Positions 32,591-42,338 of a stretch of 64,000 nucleotides of DNA are shown piece by piece (the first letter of the stretch is position 1; the number at the start of each line of letters is the position of its first letter). The stretch is from Campylobacter concisus. GTDB taxonomy: Bacteria > Campylobacterota > Campylobacteria > Campylobacterales > Campylobacteraceae. The notes beneath the pieces are model-generated. The model was not told where the DNA came from, did not search any database, and saw nothing but the letters and a program-made list of their open reading frames with translations. Location of the stretch: NCBI RefSeq assembly GCF_003048575.1, contig NZ_PIRZ01000007.1, positions 1-64,000 of the forward strand. The letters run 5' to 3'. Position numbers and translations under genes: made by a program.

Positions 32591-32691
32591 CTCTAAAATC
32601 TCAAATTTCTAAAAAATGGCTAAAATTAATAAAAATTTAACTTCTTTTTATCTATAATCCTAAAATTATTTAATTAAAAGATAAAAAATTT

Positions 32692-34092
32692 ATGATAGAA
32701 GAAATTTTTAGAGAATATGATATACGCGGCATTTACGAGCGCGATCTAAACGAAACGAGCGTCAAAGCGATCGGATTAAATTTTGGCCGAGAAATGCTAC
32801 GACGAGGCGCAAAAAACGTTAGCGTGGGGTATGATGCTAGGCTAAGTGCAAATGAGATTTTTGGCTGGCTAGTTAGCGGGCTAAATTTAGCCGGGATCAA
32901 GGTCTATGGTATCGGCTTACTGCCGACGCCGGTCGGGTATTTTAGCGTGTTTTCGGATAAATTTGACGCAAACGTAATGATAACCGGCTCTCATAATCCA
33001 AAAGAGTACAACGGCTTTAAAATCACGATTTTTAAGGATAGTTACTTCGGCGAGGATTTGCAAAAGTTAAAAGTCGCCGTGCTAGCAGACATCGCGGCAA
33101 AAACGCAAATCCCCGATGATTTGAGAGCCGAGAAATTCGACATCGCGACGCCTTATAAAAATTTTCTTATAGAACAGTTTGCACATCTAAAAGCCTTACC
33201 GCTTAAAATCGTCATCGACTGCGCAAACGGTGCGGTCGGCGCGGTTCTGCCCGAAATTTGCGAAGCGTTAAATTTGAACGCTCAAATTTTATATCCTGAG
33301 CCCGACGGAAACTTCCCAAATCATCATCCAGATCCTAGCGAGGAGAAAAACTTAATCGATCTAAAGGCCGCGCTAAAGGGCGAATTTGACATAGGATTCG
33401 GTTTTGACGGCGACGGCGACCGCATTGCGGTTCTGACCAAAAAACGCAACATAAAAGGCGACGAACTAGCATATCTATATAGCCTCGCGATGAAAAATCC
33501 GCGAGTTCTCGGCGAGGTAAAATGCTCGCAAAATATGTACGACGAGATCGACGCGCACGGCGGCAAAAGCTTTATGGGTAGGACCGGCCACAGTAACATC
33601 AAAAAGGCGATGAAGGAGCTAAATATCGACATGGCGGCCGAGGTGAGCGGGCATATTTTCTTTAAGGAGCGGTATTTTGGCTTTGACGATGCGACGTATG
33701 CGATGTTTCGCGCGCTAGAGCTGGTTGCAAAGGGCTTTAACCTAGACGGCGAGTTGGATAAACTGCCAAAAGTTTTTAGTACCGACGAGATAAAGATAAA
33801 AACGACCGATGCGCAAAAATTTAAGCTGGTTGCAAAGCTAAAAGAGGTTTTGGTTGAAATTTATGAGAAGGGCGACGCGCAAAATTTGCTAGCAGGCCTA
33901 GGTAAGATAGCCGAAATCATCGACATAGACGGCGTTAGAGTGAGATTTGAGGACGGCAGCTGGGCGCTAGTGCGAGCCTCGAATACTACGCCCGTCATCG
34001 TTACGAGATTTGAGACCAAGGATCAAATTTTGCTTGTAAAATTACAAGAAACATTTTTAAATTTGGTTGAAAATTTAAAGCAAAAGGCGTAA
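32692..34092 (+). CDS. manB: Phosphomannomutase/phosphoglucomutase, 466 aa
   Basis: The enzyme interconverts hexose 6- and 1-phosphates, here probably mannose-6-P to mannose-1-P for the ManC next door. The active-site serine loop TGSHNP is at residues 98-103, the Mg2+ loop FDGDGDR at 238-244, the sugar loop HGGKSFMGRTGHS around 298-310 followed by EVSGHIFF, and the phosphate-binding RASNTTP near the end. All four domains are present. Base composition is typical of the host, more GC-rich than the genes after 35.4 kb. No strong ribosome-binding site is visible upstream. Confidence 0.95.
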   Translation: MIEEIFREYDIRGIYERDLNETSVKAIGLNFGREMLRRGAKNVSVGYDARLSANEIFGWLVSGLNLAGIKVYGIGLLPTPVGYFSVFSDKFDANVMITGSHNPKEYNGFKITIFKDSYFGEDLQKLKVAVLADIAAKTQIPDDLRAEKFDIATPYKNFLIEQFAHLKALPLKIVIDCANGAVGAVLPEICEALNLNAQILYPEPDGNFPNHHPDPSEEKNLIDLKAALKGEFDIGFGFDGDGDRIAVLTKKRNIKGDELAYLYSLAMKNPRVLGEVKCSQNMYDEIDAHGGKSFMGRTGHSNIKKAMKELNIDMAAEVSGHIFFKERYFGFDDATYAMFRALELVAKGFNLDGELDKLPKVFSTDEIKIKTTDAQKFKLVAKLKEVLVEIYEKGDAQNLLAGLGKIAEIIDIDGVRVRFEDGSWALVRASNTTPVIVTRFETKDQILLVKLQETFLNLVENLKQKA

Positions 34093-34094
34093 AA

Positions 34095-34724
34095 ATGACA
34101 AACGTTATACTTTGCGGAGGTTTGGGTACGAGACTTTGGCCGCTATCTCGCACTCTGATGCCAAAGCAATTTATTAGGCTTTTTAACGGCAAATCTCTCT
34201 TTGACCTTACGCTTAGACGCAACATGCACGCGCAAAAAACGATCATCGTTTGCAACGAGGCGCACTATTTTTTGGCGCTTGATGAATGCGGAAGTAAAAA
34301 AATAGATAAATTTATCCTCGAGCCTTTTGGTAAAAACACTGCCGCGGCGATTACTTTTGCGGCGCTTTGCTGCGATGAGAACGAAATTTTACTAGTTACT
34401 CCAAGTGACCATCTAATCGAGAACGAAGCGGAGTACAAAAAAGCGCTTTTGATCGCGCAAAGTTACGCAAGTCAGGGCTTTTTAGCGACGTTTGGCATAA
34501 AACCTAACGAACCAAATACGGGCTACGGCTACATCAAGGCCGATAAAAACGGCGATGTGGAGCGGTTTATCGAAAAGCCAAACCTTGAAACCGCGACTAA
34601 ATTTATAAAAGAGGGCGGATATTATTTTAACAGCGGTATGTTTTGCTTTAAGGCGGGCGTGTTTTTAAGCGAGATGAAAAAATATGCGCCAAGTATCGTA
34701 AAAGACGTTGCGGCAGCGCGATAG
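34095..34724 (+). pseudogene. manC: ManC, N-terminal nucleotidyltransferase half (frameshifted)
   Basis: ManC forms GDP-mannose from mannose-1-P and GTP. This frame holds the transferase core: CGGLGTRLWPLSR (residues 7-19), LVTPSDHLI, and FIEKPN with YYFNSGMF. It then meets TAG at 34722-34724, while the remaining part of the same protein continues in another frame. A one-base loss, or two-base gain, just before 34722 explains it. The transferase fold alone is truncated near its end, so activity is doubtful. It starts two bases after manB. Confidence 0.82.
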
Positions 34725-34747
34725 GGGGTTCGGCAAACGAACCGAAT

Positions 34748-35440
34748 TTGCTAAAAATAAGTCCGAATTTCATGGATAAGATCGAAGATATCAGCATCGA
34801 TTATGCGCTAATGCAAAAAAGCCTAAATATCAAAATGGTGCCACTTGATGCGGGCTGGAGCGATATGGGTAGCTTTAATGAGCTGAGTAAAAAGATAAAA
34901 AATATCGGCGAATCGTTACAAATCGACTCAAGCGAAAATTTTATCCTGACCAAAAAACCGACTGCGCTCGTGGACGTACAAAATTTGCTCGTAGTCGATA
35001 CCAAAGACGAGCTTTTGATCGCCAAAAAAGGCGGTTCGCAAAAGGTAAAAGAGGTTTATAAGCACTTTTCAAATTCATTTCCTGAAATTTGCGAAGCGCA
35101 CACGAGCGTATGCCGTCCGTGGGGTAGCTACGAGGTGCTAGGCGAGGGTAGCGGCTATAAGATGAAAAAGATAGTGGTTAAACCCGGCAAAAGACTGAGC
35201 TTGCAAAAGCATCTTTATAGAAGCGAACACTGGACGGTTGTATCTGGTGTGGCAACCGTAACCGTAAGAGGCGAAATTAGACTAGTTGAGTCAAACGAAT
35301 CGACATATATAAAAACAGGAGAAGTTCATCGTTTGGCAAACAATGGTAATATGCCGGTTATTTTAATAGAGGTGCAAGTGGGGGAGTATATAGGAGAAGA
35401 TGATATTATTAGGATAGAAGACGATTTTGATAGAAATTGA
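34748..35440 (+). pseudogene. manC: ManC, C-terminal half with cupin domain (frameshifted)
   Basis: This frame continues the ManC protein: ISIDYALMQKSLNIKMVPLDAGWSDMGSF belongs to the end of the transferase, and the C-terminal 120 residues are the cupin domain with CRPWGSYEVL, KPGKRLSLQKHLYRSEHW and GEVHRLANN, used for mannose-6-phosphate isomerisation in bifunctional proteins. The frame is open from at least 34712 without a proper start. The TTG at 34748 has no ribosome-binding site, so separate translation is unlikely, although the cupin would be complete. Confidence 0.8.
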
Positions 35441-35472
35441 TAAATAAAAATTTTATATAAAAGGATTATATA

Positions 35473-36507
35473 GTGGGTAAAGTGGCGTTAATTACCGGTA
35501 TTACAGGGCAGGTTGGTTCGCAGATGGCTGATTTTTTGCTAGAAAATACTAGCTATGAGATAGTTGGAATGATGCGTTGGCAAGAACCTATGGATAATTT
35601 ATATCATCTAAATGACAGGATAAATAAAAAGGATAGGATTAGTATATACTATGCTGATTTGAATGATTATGCATCAATTAATAGGATGATTAATGCAGTG
35701 AGACCAAATGTAATATTTCATTTGGCTGCACAATCATTTCCAAAAACATCTTTTAATATTCCAATAGAAACACTACAGACGAATATCATAGGAACTGCTA
35801 GCCTGCTGGAAGTTATTAGACAATTTAAAGAGACAGATGGTTATGACCCAGTGGTTCACATCTGTTCTTCGAGTGAGGTTTATGGTAGAGCAAAGCCTGG
35901 TGAAAAACTAAATGAAGATACTAAATTTCATGGAGCAAGCCCATACAGTATTAGTAAAATTGGAACCGATTATTTGGGTAGATTTTATGGCGAAGCTTAT
36001 AATATAAAAACTTATATAACTAGAATGGGGACGCACACCGGGCCTAGAAGAAGCGACGTATTTTTCGAAAGTACGGTTGCAAAACAGATAGCGCTAATAG
36101 AAGCTGGACTACAAGAGCCAGTCGTCAAGGTTGGAAATTTGTCAAGTGTTAGAACTTTTCAGGATGCAAGAGATGCTGTTAGGGCTTATTATCTTTTATC
36201 ATTAGAGAGTGAAAAAGGGAATATTCCTTGTGGTGAGGTATTTAATATTGCTGGTGAAGAAGCCTATAAATTGCCAGAAGTTGTAGATTTATTAATTGGT
36301 TATAGTACCATGAAGGATAAGATAAGGGTTGAAACGGATACAGACAGATTAAGGCCGATAGATGCCGATTATCAAATGTTTGATAATACCAAAATTAGAC
36401 AATTTATAGATTGGAAACCTGAAATACCGACCAAAAAAATGTTCTTAGACTTGCTGAATCATTGGAGGGATGAGATTTCAAAAGGCAAGATTCCTTTAAA
36501 TAGATAA
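35473..36507 (+). CDS. GDP-sugar 4,6-dehydratase (Gmd/DmhA-like), 344 aa
   Basis: An extended short-chain dehydrogenase: NAD(P) loop GITGQVGS (residues 9-16), SSSEVYG at 132-138 with the catalytic Ser/Glu, and YSISK at 158-162. [17 protein letters not shown] and the Arg-rich [11 protein letters not shown] match GDP-mannose/GDP-heptose dehydratases. Beside a full GDP-heptose set, the substrate is more likely GDP-D-glycero-D-manno-heptose, making the 4-keto-6-deoxy sugar, but GDP-mannose cannot be excluded by sequence. From this gene on, composition turns AT-rich. AAAGGATTATATA precedes a GTG start. Confidence 0.88.
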   Translation: MGKVALITGITGQVGSQMADFLLENTSYEIVGMMRWQEPMDNLYHLNDRINKKDRISIYYADLNDYASINRMINAVRPNVIFHLAAQSFPKTSFNIPIETLQTNIIGTASLLEVIRQFKETDGYDPVVHICSSSEVYGRAKPGEKLNEDTKFHGASPYSISKIGTDYLGRFYGEAYNIKTYITRMGTHTGPRRSDVFFESTVAKQIALIEAGLQEPVVKVGNLSSVRTFQDARDAVRAYYLLSLESEKGNIPCGEVFNIAGEEAYKLPEVVDLLIGYSTMKDKIRVETDTDRLRPIDADYQMFDNTKIRQFIDWKPEIPTKKMFLDLLNHWRDEISKGKIPLNR

Positions 36508-36526
36508 ATATAGCAAAGGATATTGT

Positions 36527-37549
36527 ATGATAATTAGATCAAAGGCACCACTAAGACTAGGGCTTGCTGGCGGTGGTACGGATATAGAATTTTATTACTC
36601 TACTTATGGAGGGGCTGTTTTAAATGCTACTCTAAATTTGTACGCTTATTGCAATATAGAAGTTACTAATGACGACAAGATAATTTTTAATTCATTAGAT
36701 CAAAATGAATTCGTAGAAGTTGTAAAGACCAATCTTATCAGTTGTGATGGAAGGTTGGATTTATATAAAAGCATATATAATAAGATAATAGAGCGCTATA
36801 ATAATGGCAATGCGTTATCATTTAAGCTCACCACATATTCTGATGCTCCATCCGGTAGCGGTCTAGGAGGCTCATCAACCATGGTGGTAGCAATAATAAA
36901 AGCATTCTGCGAATGGTTAAACTTGTCATTAGGAGAATATGAAATAGCCTATCTTGCTTATGAAATAGAAAGAATTGATGTTGGTATAATTGGTGGTAAA
37001 CAAGACCAATACGCTGCAACTTTTGGCGGATTTAATTTTATGGAATTCTACGATAATAATAGGGTGATAGTAAATCCATTAAGAGTTAAAAATTGGATTA
37101 TTAATGAATTTGAATCATCAATAGTTTTGTATTTTACCGGGATAAGAAGGTCTGCATCCGTTATAGAAGAAGAAAAGAAAAATACCGCAACAAAAAATCC
37201 TAAACCATTGGAGGCCATGCACCAAGTAAAAGATGATGCCCGTCTAATGAAAGAGTTTTTATTAAAGGGTGATATCAACGGCTTTGCTAAGATATTGGGC
37301 AAATCTTGGGAGTCTAAAAAAAATATGGCAAAATCTGTTACGAATAGTGAAATAGATAAAGTTTTAAATATTGCGCTTGAAAATGGTGCATATTCTGGCA
37401 AGGTTAGCGGTGCTGGCGGCGGTGGCTTTATGTTTTTTATGGTCGATCCCATAAAAAAATATCAGCTTGTTAAGGCATTGAATAATAGCGGTGGAAAAGT
37501 TATAAATTTCAATTTCACAAAGGAAGGAACTACTGCATGGAAAGTATGA
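36527..37549 (+). CDS. hddA: D-glycero-D-manno-heptose 7-phosphate kinase, 340 aa
   Basis: A GHMP-type kinase that phosphorylates C1 of heptose 7-phosphate. The N-terminal [18 protein letters not shown] (residues 7-24) is characteristic of HddA, and the ATP loop [12 protein letters not shown] is at 108-119. [15 protein letters not shown] near the end is the third GHMP motif. The gene order hddA-gmhA-hddC-gmhB forms a complete pathway. Its stop overlaps the gmhA start by 13 bases. Confidence 0.95.
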   Translation: MIIRSKAPLRLGLAGGGTDIEFYYSTYGGAVLNATLNLYAYCNIEVTNDDKIIFNSLDQNEFVEVVKTNLISCDGRLDLYKSIYNKIIERYNNGNALSFKLTTYSDAPSGSGLGGSSTMVVAIIKAFCEWLNLSLGEYEIAYLAYEIERIDVGIIGGKQDQYAATFGGFNFMEFYDNNRVIVNPLRVKNWIINEFESSIVLYFTGIRRSASVIEEEKKNTATKNPKPLEAMHQVKDDARLMKEFLLKGDINGFAKILGKSWESKKNMAKSVTNSEIDKVLNIALENGAYSGKVSGAGGGGFMFFMVDPIKKYQLVKALNNSGGKVINFNFTKEGTTAWKV

Positions 37550-38133
37550 TTAATGATTTTATAATAAATCAGTTTGGGAAGTCCTTGGAGCTAAAACAAG
37601 CAATTTACAATTCTAAGAATATCGGTATGGTTGTAAGAGATGTATCATTGGCGATAGTTAAAGCATATAAAAATGGAAATAAAACCATAATAGCTGGCAA
37701 TGGCGGTAGTGCGGCAGATGCCCAGCATATTGCCGGGGAATTCGTTAGTAGATTCTATTTTGATAGACCAGGACTGGCATCTATTGCCTTAACTACGGAT
37801 ACATCGGTTTTAACGGCTATTGGAAATGACTATGGGTATGAAAAAATTTTTGTAAGGCAACTTCAAGCAAATGGGAAAGCCGGTGACGTATTTTTAGGTA
37901 TTTCTACTAGCGGAAATTCTAAAAATGTAATAGAGGCTTTAAAGTATGCGAGAGAAAATAATATTTTAACGGTTGGGTTTACCGGTGAAAATGGTGGTCT
38001 TATGAAAAATGTCTGCGATTATTGTATATGCATGCCATCTAACGAAACGCCGAGAATACAGGAGGGGCATATTCTGATAGCTCACACTATATGTGCAGTT
38101 GTAGAAGAATTTATATTCGGTAAAGGTTTTTAG
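37537..38133 (+). CDS. gmhA: Sedoheptulose-7-phosphate isomerase, 198 aa
   Basis: GmhA turns sedoheptulose 7-phosphate into D-glycero-D-manno-heptose 7-phosphate. The SIS fold shows [17 protein letters not shown] at residues 53-69, with phosphate-binding GGS and likely metal-binding His and Glu, then [12 protein letters not shown] and the C-terminal [17 protein letters not shown]. Length matches the family. As it lies in the polysaccharide locus, it is probably a second copy beside the LPS core gmhA that a Campylobacter would carry elsewhere. Confidence 0.95.
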   Translation: MESMINDFIINQFGKSLELKQAIYNSKNIGMVVRDVSLAIVKAYKNGNKTIIAGNGGSAADAQHIAGEFVSRFYFDRPGLASIALTTDTSVLTAIGNDYGYEKIFVRQLQANGKAGDVFLGISTSGNSKNVIEALKYARENNILTVGFTGENGGLMKNVCDYCICMPSNETPRIQEGHILIAHTICAVVEEFIFGKGF

Positions 38134-38135
38134 TT

Positions 38136-38825
38136 TTGGAAGCGATAATTTTAGCTGGAGGTCTTGGTACTAGACTTCGGGCAGTAGTTTCTAATGTCCC
38201 GAAGCCAATGGCTCCAATAATGGGTATACCATTCTTGGAATACATTTTTAGATACCTTAAAAAAAATAATATTAATAAAGTGGTATTGTCTGTTTGCTAT
38301 AAAAGAGACACTATTATTAAATATTTTAGTGATACGTTTTTTGATATAAGTATAAAATATTCAGTAGAAGAAGAACCATTGGGCACCGGTGGCGCAATAA
38401 AGCAGTCGTTAAAATTTTGCAATAACGAGAATGTCTTGTTGCTTAATGGCGACACGTTTTTTAACGTAAATTTGGATGCGCTATTCAAAAGTCATCTAAA
38501 TAATTTAGCGGACTTAACTCTATGTTTAAAGCCAATGTGTAACTTTGATAGGTACGGTATTGTAAAGTTGGATTCCGCAAATAGGGTTATTGGATTTAAT
38601 GAGAAAAAGTATTGCGAGAACGGTTTAATAAATGGTGGTTTATATATTATAAGGAAAAATTTTTTAGATAATGAAGATGTACAAAAATTTTCTTTTGAAG
38701 ATTTTATGAATAAAAACTATAAAGAAAAGAAAATTTATGGAGTAATAGATAATGGATATTTCATTGACGTAGGTATTCCGGAGGACTATTATAAGGCGCA
38801 AAAGGAGCTAAAATATGTTACATAA
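38136..38825 (+). CDS. hddC: D-glycero-D-manno-heptose 1-phosphate guanylyltransferase, 229 aa
   Basis: A nucleotidyltransferase with AIILAGGLGTRLRAVVSNVPKPMAPI at residues 3-28, then VEEEPLGTGGAIK and LLLNGDTFFNV, and INGGLYII later. By context it links GTP to heptose-1-phosphate. It starts with TTG at 38136, two bases after the gmhA stop; no other start precedes the AGGLGTRL loop. The end overlaps gmhB by 11 bases. Confidence 0.93.
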   Translation: MEAIILAGGLGTRLRAVVSNVPKPMAPIMGIPFLEYIFRYLKKNNINKVVLSVCYKRDTIIKYFSDTFFDISIKYSVEEEPLGTGGAIKQSLKFCNNENVLLLNGDTFFNVNLDALFKSHLNNLADLTLCLKPMCNFDRYGIVKLDSANRVIGFNEKKYCENGLINGGLYIIRKNFLDNEDVQKFSFEDFMNKNYKEKKIYGVIDNGYFIDVGIPEDYYKAQKELKYVT

Positions 38826-39345
38826 AGCTCTATTTTTGGATAGAGACGGAGTTATAAACATAGAAAAAAATTATCTTTATAAAATTTCTGAATTCGAATT
38901 TATAGATGGTATATTTGATGTTTGTAGATATTTTCAAAGGCTTGATTATTTTATAGTAGTTATCACAAATCAGGCCGGTATAGCAAGAGGATTATATACG
39001 GAAGACAATTTCATTAAATTAAACAATTGGATGATTGGTGAATTTAAGTCAAATAATATTAATATTACAAAAGTGTACTACTGTCCGCATCATCCAGAAT
39101 TCGGTGTAGAGTGCGAGTGTAGAAAGCCAAGGCCTGGTATGATATTAAGAGCAAAGGCAGAAATTGGTATAGATTTGCAAAATTCTATACTAGTCGGTGA
39201 TAAAATTTCAGATGTTGAAGCTGGTATAAATGCTGGTATAGGGAGAAACTATTTGATTACAACTGATTCCAGCATAAAAGAAAGTATATATTTTAATAAA
39301 ATTAGCAATATAAAGGAGCTTGTGAAATATGCAAAAAGATTCTAG
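38815..39345 (+). CDS. gmhB: D-glycero-D-manno-heptose 1,7-bisphosphate phosphatase, 176 aa
   Basis: A HAD phosphatase that removes the C7 phosphate. LFLDRDGVIN with Asp9 and Asp11 is the first motif, VITNQAGIARG near 49-59 the second, and VGDKISDVEAGINAG the last. The zinc loop C90-x-H92 to C100-x-C102 is complete (YYCPHHPEF with CECRKPRPGM), as in true GmhB. It overlaps the following reductase gene by 17 bases. Confidence 0.95.
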   Translation: MLHKALFLDRDGVINIEKNYLYKISEFEFIDGIFDVCRYFQRLDYFIVVITNQAGIARGLYTEDNFIKLNNWMIGEFKSNNINITKVYYCPHHPEFGVECECRKPRPGMILRAKAEIGIDLQNSILVGDKISDVEAGINAGIGRNYLITTDSSIKESIYFNKISNIKELVKYAKRF

Positions 39346-40264
39346 AATTTTGATTACTGGCGGCAATGGCTTGGTTGGATATGCCTTAAAAAAATTATTG
39401 CAAGAACAAGGATATTCGCAGATATTTACACCAACGAGCAGAGAGTATAATCTAGCAAATATGGAACAAACGTTAAAAATGTTTGCAGAATTGAAACCAG
39501 ATTATGTTTTCCATAATGCGGCTAGAGTATATGGTATAATGGGAAATATGGAAAATAAGGGATTATCTTATCTTGATAATGTTATGATAAATACTAATGT
39601 TGTCGAGGCTAGTAGGATTTTTAATGTTAAAAAAATAGTAGCGATGGGCTCTGGATGTGTTTACCCATACCCGTCTCCTGGGTTACCGCTAAAAGAAGAT
39701 ATGATGTGGATGGGGTATCCGCATGATTCTGAGGACTCTTATGCTATTTCAAAAAGAGCTATGTACGCACAGTTGTGTGCCTATAAAAAGAGTTATAATA
39801 CCAATTTTGCTTTTGTTATTAGTTGTAATTTGTATGGTCCTCATGATAAATTTGATGAAAATTTCGGACATGTTACGCCGGCTTTGATTAGTAAATTTTA
39901 TAGAGCTTATAAAAATGGTGATGATATTGTTGTTTGGGGCGACGGATCGGCTCAAAGGGATTTTTTATTTTCCTATGATGCTGCACAAGCACTTATAAAT
40001 ATAATGTTTAATATAGACGGTGCTGTGAATATTGGTAGTAGTAGCGTTATAAAAATAAAGGATATAGTGGATAATTTAGCAGATATAACCGGACTTCATT
40101 GTAAGGTCAAATGGGACAGTACGAAGCCTAATGGACAAGATTATCGTGCATATGATTTAACTAAACTAAAATCAACTGGTTTTGAGCCAAAATATGATCT
40201 TTATAAAGGTCTAAAAATTACCTGGGATTGGTTTTGTGAAAATATTCAAAATATAAGAAGATGA
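39329..40264 (+). CDS. fcl: GDP-sugar epimerase/reductase, Fcl-like, 311 aa
   Basis: An extended SDR close to GDP-fucose synthase: NADPH loop TGGNGLVG at residues 10-17, HNAARVYGIMGNMENKG, GSGCVYPYP with the catalytic Ser, YAISKRAM with Tyr and Lys, and GPHDKFDENFGHVTPALI. Next to the dehydratase at 35473 it would reduce the 4-keto-6-deoxy sugar. In the heptose setting this gives GDP-6-deoxy-heptose (as DmhB in Yersinia), or GDP-fucose if the substrate were mannose. The sugar is therefore an inference. Confidence 0.9.
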   Translation: MQKDSRILITGGNGLVGYALKKLLQEQGYSQIFTPTSREYNLANMEQTLKMFAELKPDYVFHNAARVYGIMGNMENKGLSYLDNVMINTNVVEASRIFNVKKIVAMGSGCVYPYPSPGLPLKEDMMWMGYPHDSEDSYAISKRAMYAQLCAYKKSYNTNFAFVISCNLYGPHDKFDENFGHVTPALISKFYRAYKNGDDIVVWGDGSAQRDFLFSYDAAQALINIMFNIDGAVNIGSSSVIKIKDIVDNLADITGLHCKVKWDSTKPNGQDYRAYDLTKLKSTGFEPKYDLYKGLKITWDWFCENIQNIRR

Positions 40265-40267
40265 CGT

Positions 40268-41374
40268 ATGCTAAATAGATTTTTATTAAGAAATAAAACT
40301 AATAGTATAGCCGTTGTTTGTGATTTTTCTGAAGATAATCCAGTTAAACTATATGCCACAAGGGTATCTAGAGCCATTGGGGCAAGATTAGCGTTTGCCG
40401 ATACCGGAGCCATAAATAACATATACAATCCAGTACTAAGAGACAAGTCTAAATTTAATAATAATATTGAAAATGTTATAGAGATTGTAAAAAGGTCTGA
40501 TGTTACACATTTGCATTTGGAACTTGGTATGTATGGTGATACATTGGAAGATATGAGAAGAAATATTTTTAATATATTGGAAAATTCAAGCAAATTGGTT
40601 TTATTTGTTCATTCTTTTCATATTCAAGATGATACCTTTACTAATTTATACCTAGACATAATTAGTTTTGTAAATAGTATTAATAATAAAAGTAAAATCT
40701 GGGTTAATAATATAAAAGACTATAATGCTGTTAAGAGAATATATAATGGAGATATAGTTTACTATCCGGTAACATATTTTAGCAACAAGATAAGATCTTA
40801 CTTTTGCAATTACTCTAAAACGTGTATTAATGATAAGGCCAATTATGTAGATATTGGCATGTTCGGCTATATTAATGCCCATAAGGATTTTGAGACTGCC
40901 ATAAAAGCATTAACTATTTTACCAAGTAATTATAGGCTCCATATAGTAGGTGGAGCTCATCCTGGTGAAAGACAGATTTGTAAGAAAAATGTATCCATAG
41001 AAAAATTAGATGAAATTTTATGGAAGTTTAAAGATTTTGATATTGCAAATAGGGTCCTTTTTTATGATAAACTTGGAAATGTTGACTTTTTCAAAGTAAT
41101 GTCTAAAATGGATATAGTCTTAATTAGCTATCTGGAAACATATATGAGTGCAAGTTCTGTTTTATCACAAGCATATGAACTTAAGAAGAGTATAGTAGCA
41201 ACCAGATGTACAACATTTGAAATGGCTGAGATGCATTTTGGTAGAGCAATTAGTTTTTTTGATCCAGGTAATAGTATACAGTTAATGCAAGTTATAAAAA
41301 GAACCCAAAGAGATAAAGTTAATTATAGTGCCATTTTTAGCCTAGAAGAATTTGTAAATAGGATAAACATATAA
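40268..41374 (+). CDS. Glycosyltransferase, GT4-like, 368 aa
   Basis: The C-terminal half has the GT-B form: VDIGMFGYINAHKDFETAIKALTILPSNYRLHIVGG around residues 198-235 and a later SSVLSQAYELKKSIVATRC. The N-terminal half, with DVTHLHLELGMYG, is clearly related to the other GT at 42335 (VNIQLEVGLFG), so the two are paralogues. It probably adds one sugar of the repeat unit; donor and linkage unknown. The usual E-x7-E motif of GT4 is not clear. AT-rich. Confidence 0.8.
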   Translation: MLNRFLLRNKTNSIAVVCDFSEDNPVKLYATRVSRAIGARLAFADTGAINNIYNPVLRDKSKFNNNIENVIEIVKRSDVTHLHLELGMYGDTLEDMRRNIFNILENSSKLVLFVHSFHIQDDTFTNLYLDIISFVNSINNKSKIWVNNIKDYNAVKRIYNGDIVYYPVTYFSNKIRSYFCNYSKTCINDKANYVDIGMFGYINAHKDFETAIKALTILPSNYRLHIVGGAHPGERQICKKNVSIEKLDEILWKFKDFDIANRVLFYDKLGNVDFFKVMSKMDIVLISYLETYMSASSVLSQAYELKKSIVATRCTTFEMAEMHFGRAISFFDPGNSIQLMQVIKRTQRDKVNYSAIFSLEEFVNRINI

Positions 41375-41375
41375 A

Positions 41376-42338
41376 ATGAGTAGAATTTTAGTATTAGGCG
41401 GGGCGGGACTAATAGGGGCTTCCTTATTAAAAAATTTGATCAAAAAAGGATATAAAGACATAACCGTACTTGATGATTTATCTAGAGGAAAGATTAATAA
41501 TATACCGCTGGAGTGCAATTTTATTAAAGATAATATATGTAATATCGAAAAGTATAATTTAGGTAGTTTTGATGTAATATTTCACTTAGTCAGTTTTATG
41601 CTGGGATTGGGGTTTTCTGAAAAAAATCAATTAAAACTTTATGATAATAATGTAAAGTTGAATGAGAATTTTATATCATTTTTGCTAAAGCAAAATCCAG
41701 ACAGGTTGCGCCTTATTTATATTAGTTCATCTTGCGTATATTCTGATGACGGAGAAGATATCGTTGATGAATCCTCTCCCTTGGGTAATTTTCCAGAGCT
41801 CGCAAATATAGGTTATGGTTTTTCAAAGCGATACCTTGAGGATAGATTAAAATTACTATCTGTAGTGAATAAGTTTGAACTTTCAATAGTTAGGCCATTG
41901 AATATTTATGGCGAGTCATACAGATGGGCCGGCGAATTCTCACAGGCTATACCGATGCTTATAAATAAGGTTATGACTAGTAATGACGTAGAAGTTTGGG
42001 GTAGCGGAAATCAAAAAAGGTCGTATGTTCATGCCGACGATTGTGCGGAACTATTGGTAAGAATCGCTTTTAATGATCAATTGATCCCATTGCTAAATAT
42101 AGGACACGAAAAAGTTATATCTATGAATGATTTGGTTATGTTAGTGGCAGAAATCGCAAATAAAAAAATTACCATCATTAATAATCTAAAAAAGCCAGAA
42201 GGAAGAAGAGTTAAGGGTTGCTCTTTAAAATCCATAAAAATCTATTTTCCTGATTTTAATTTTAACGTATCTTTAAAAGAAGGGTTGTATAGAATGATAT
42301 ATAAATGGTATATTAACAATAAAGGTAATCTGATATGA
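41376..42338 (+). CDS. NAD-dependent sugar epimerase/dehydratase, 320 aa
   Basis: The SDR has a nucleotide loop LGGAGLIGASLL at residues 6-17, SSSCVYSDDG, YGFSKRYLED with the Tyr-x3-Lys pair, RPLNIYGESYRWAGEF and RSYVHADDCAELLVRI. It modifies a nucleotide sugar, probably by epimerisation or reduction, but the substrate cannot be read. It lies one base after the previous GT and overlaps the next by ATGA. Confidence 0.85.
   Translation: MSRILVLGGAGLIGASLLKNLIKKGYKDITVLDDLSRGKINNIPLECNFIKDNICNIEKYNLGSFDVIFHLVSFMLGLGFSEKNQLKLYDNNVKLNENFISFLLKQNPDRLRLIYISSSCVYSDDGEDIVDESSPLGNFPELANIGYGFSKRYLEDRLKLLSVVNKFELSIVRPLNIYGESYRWAGEFSQAIPMLINKVMTSNDVEVWGSGNQKRSYVHADDCAELLVRIAFNDQLIPLLNIGHEKVISMNDLVMLVAEIANKKITIINNLKKPEGRRVKGCSLKSIKIYFPDFNFNVSLKEGLYRMIYKWYINNKGNLI

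Noticed and set aside
34724-34728. Poly-G phase-variation tract in manC
   Set aside because: Only five Gs, and they lie after the stop codon, so length change there cannot restore the frame; Campylobacter contingency tracts are usually eight or more.
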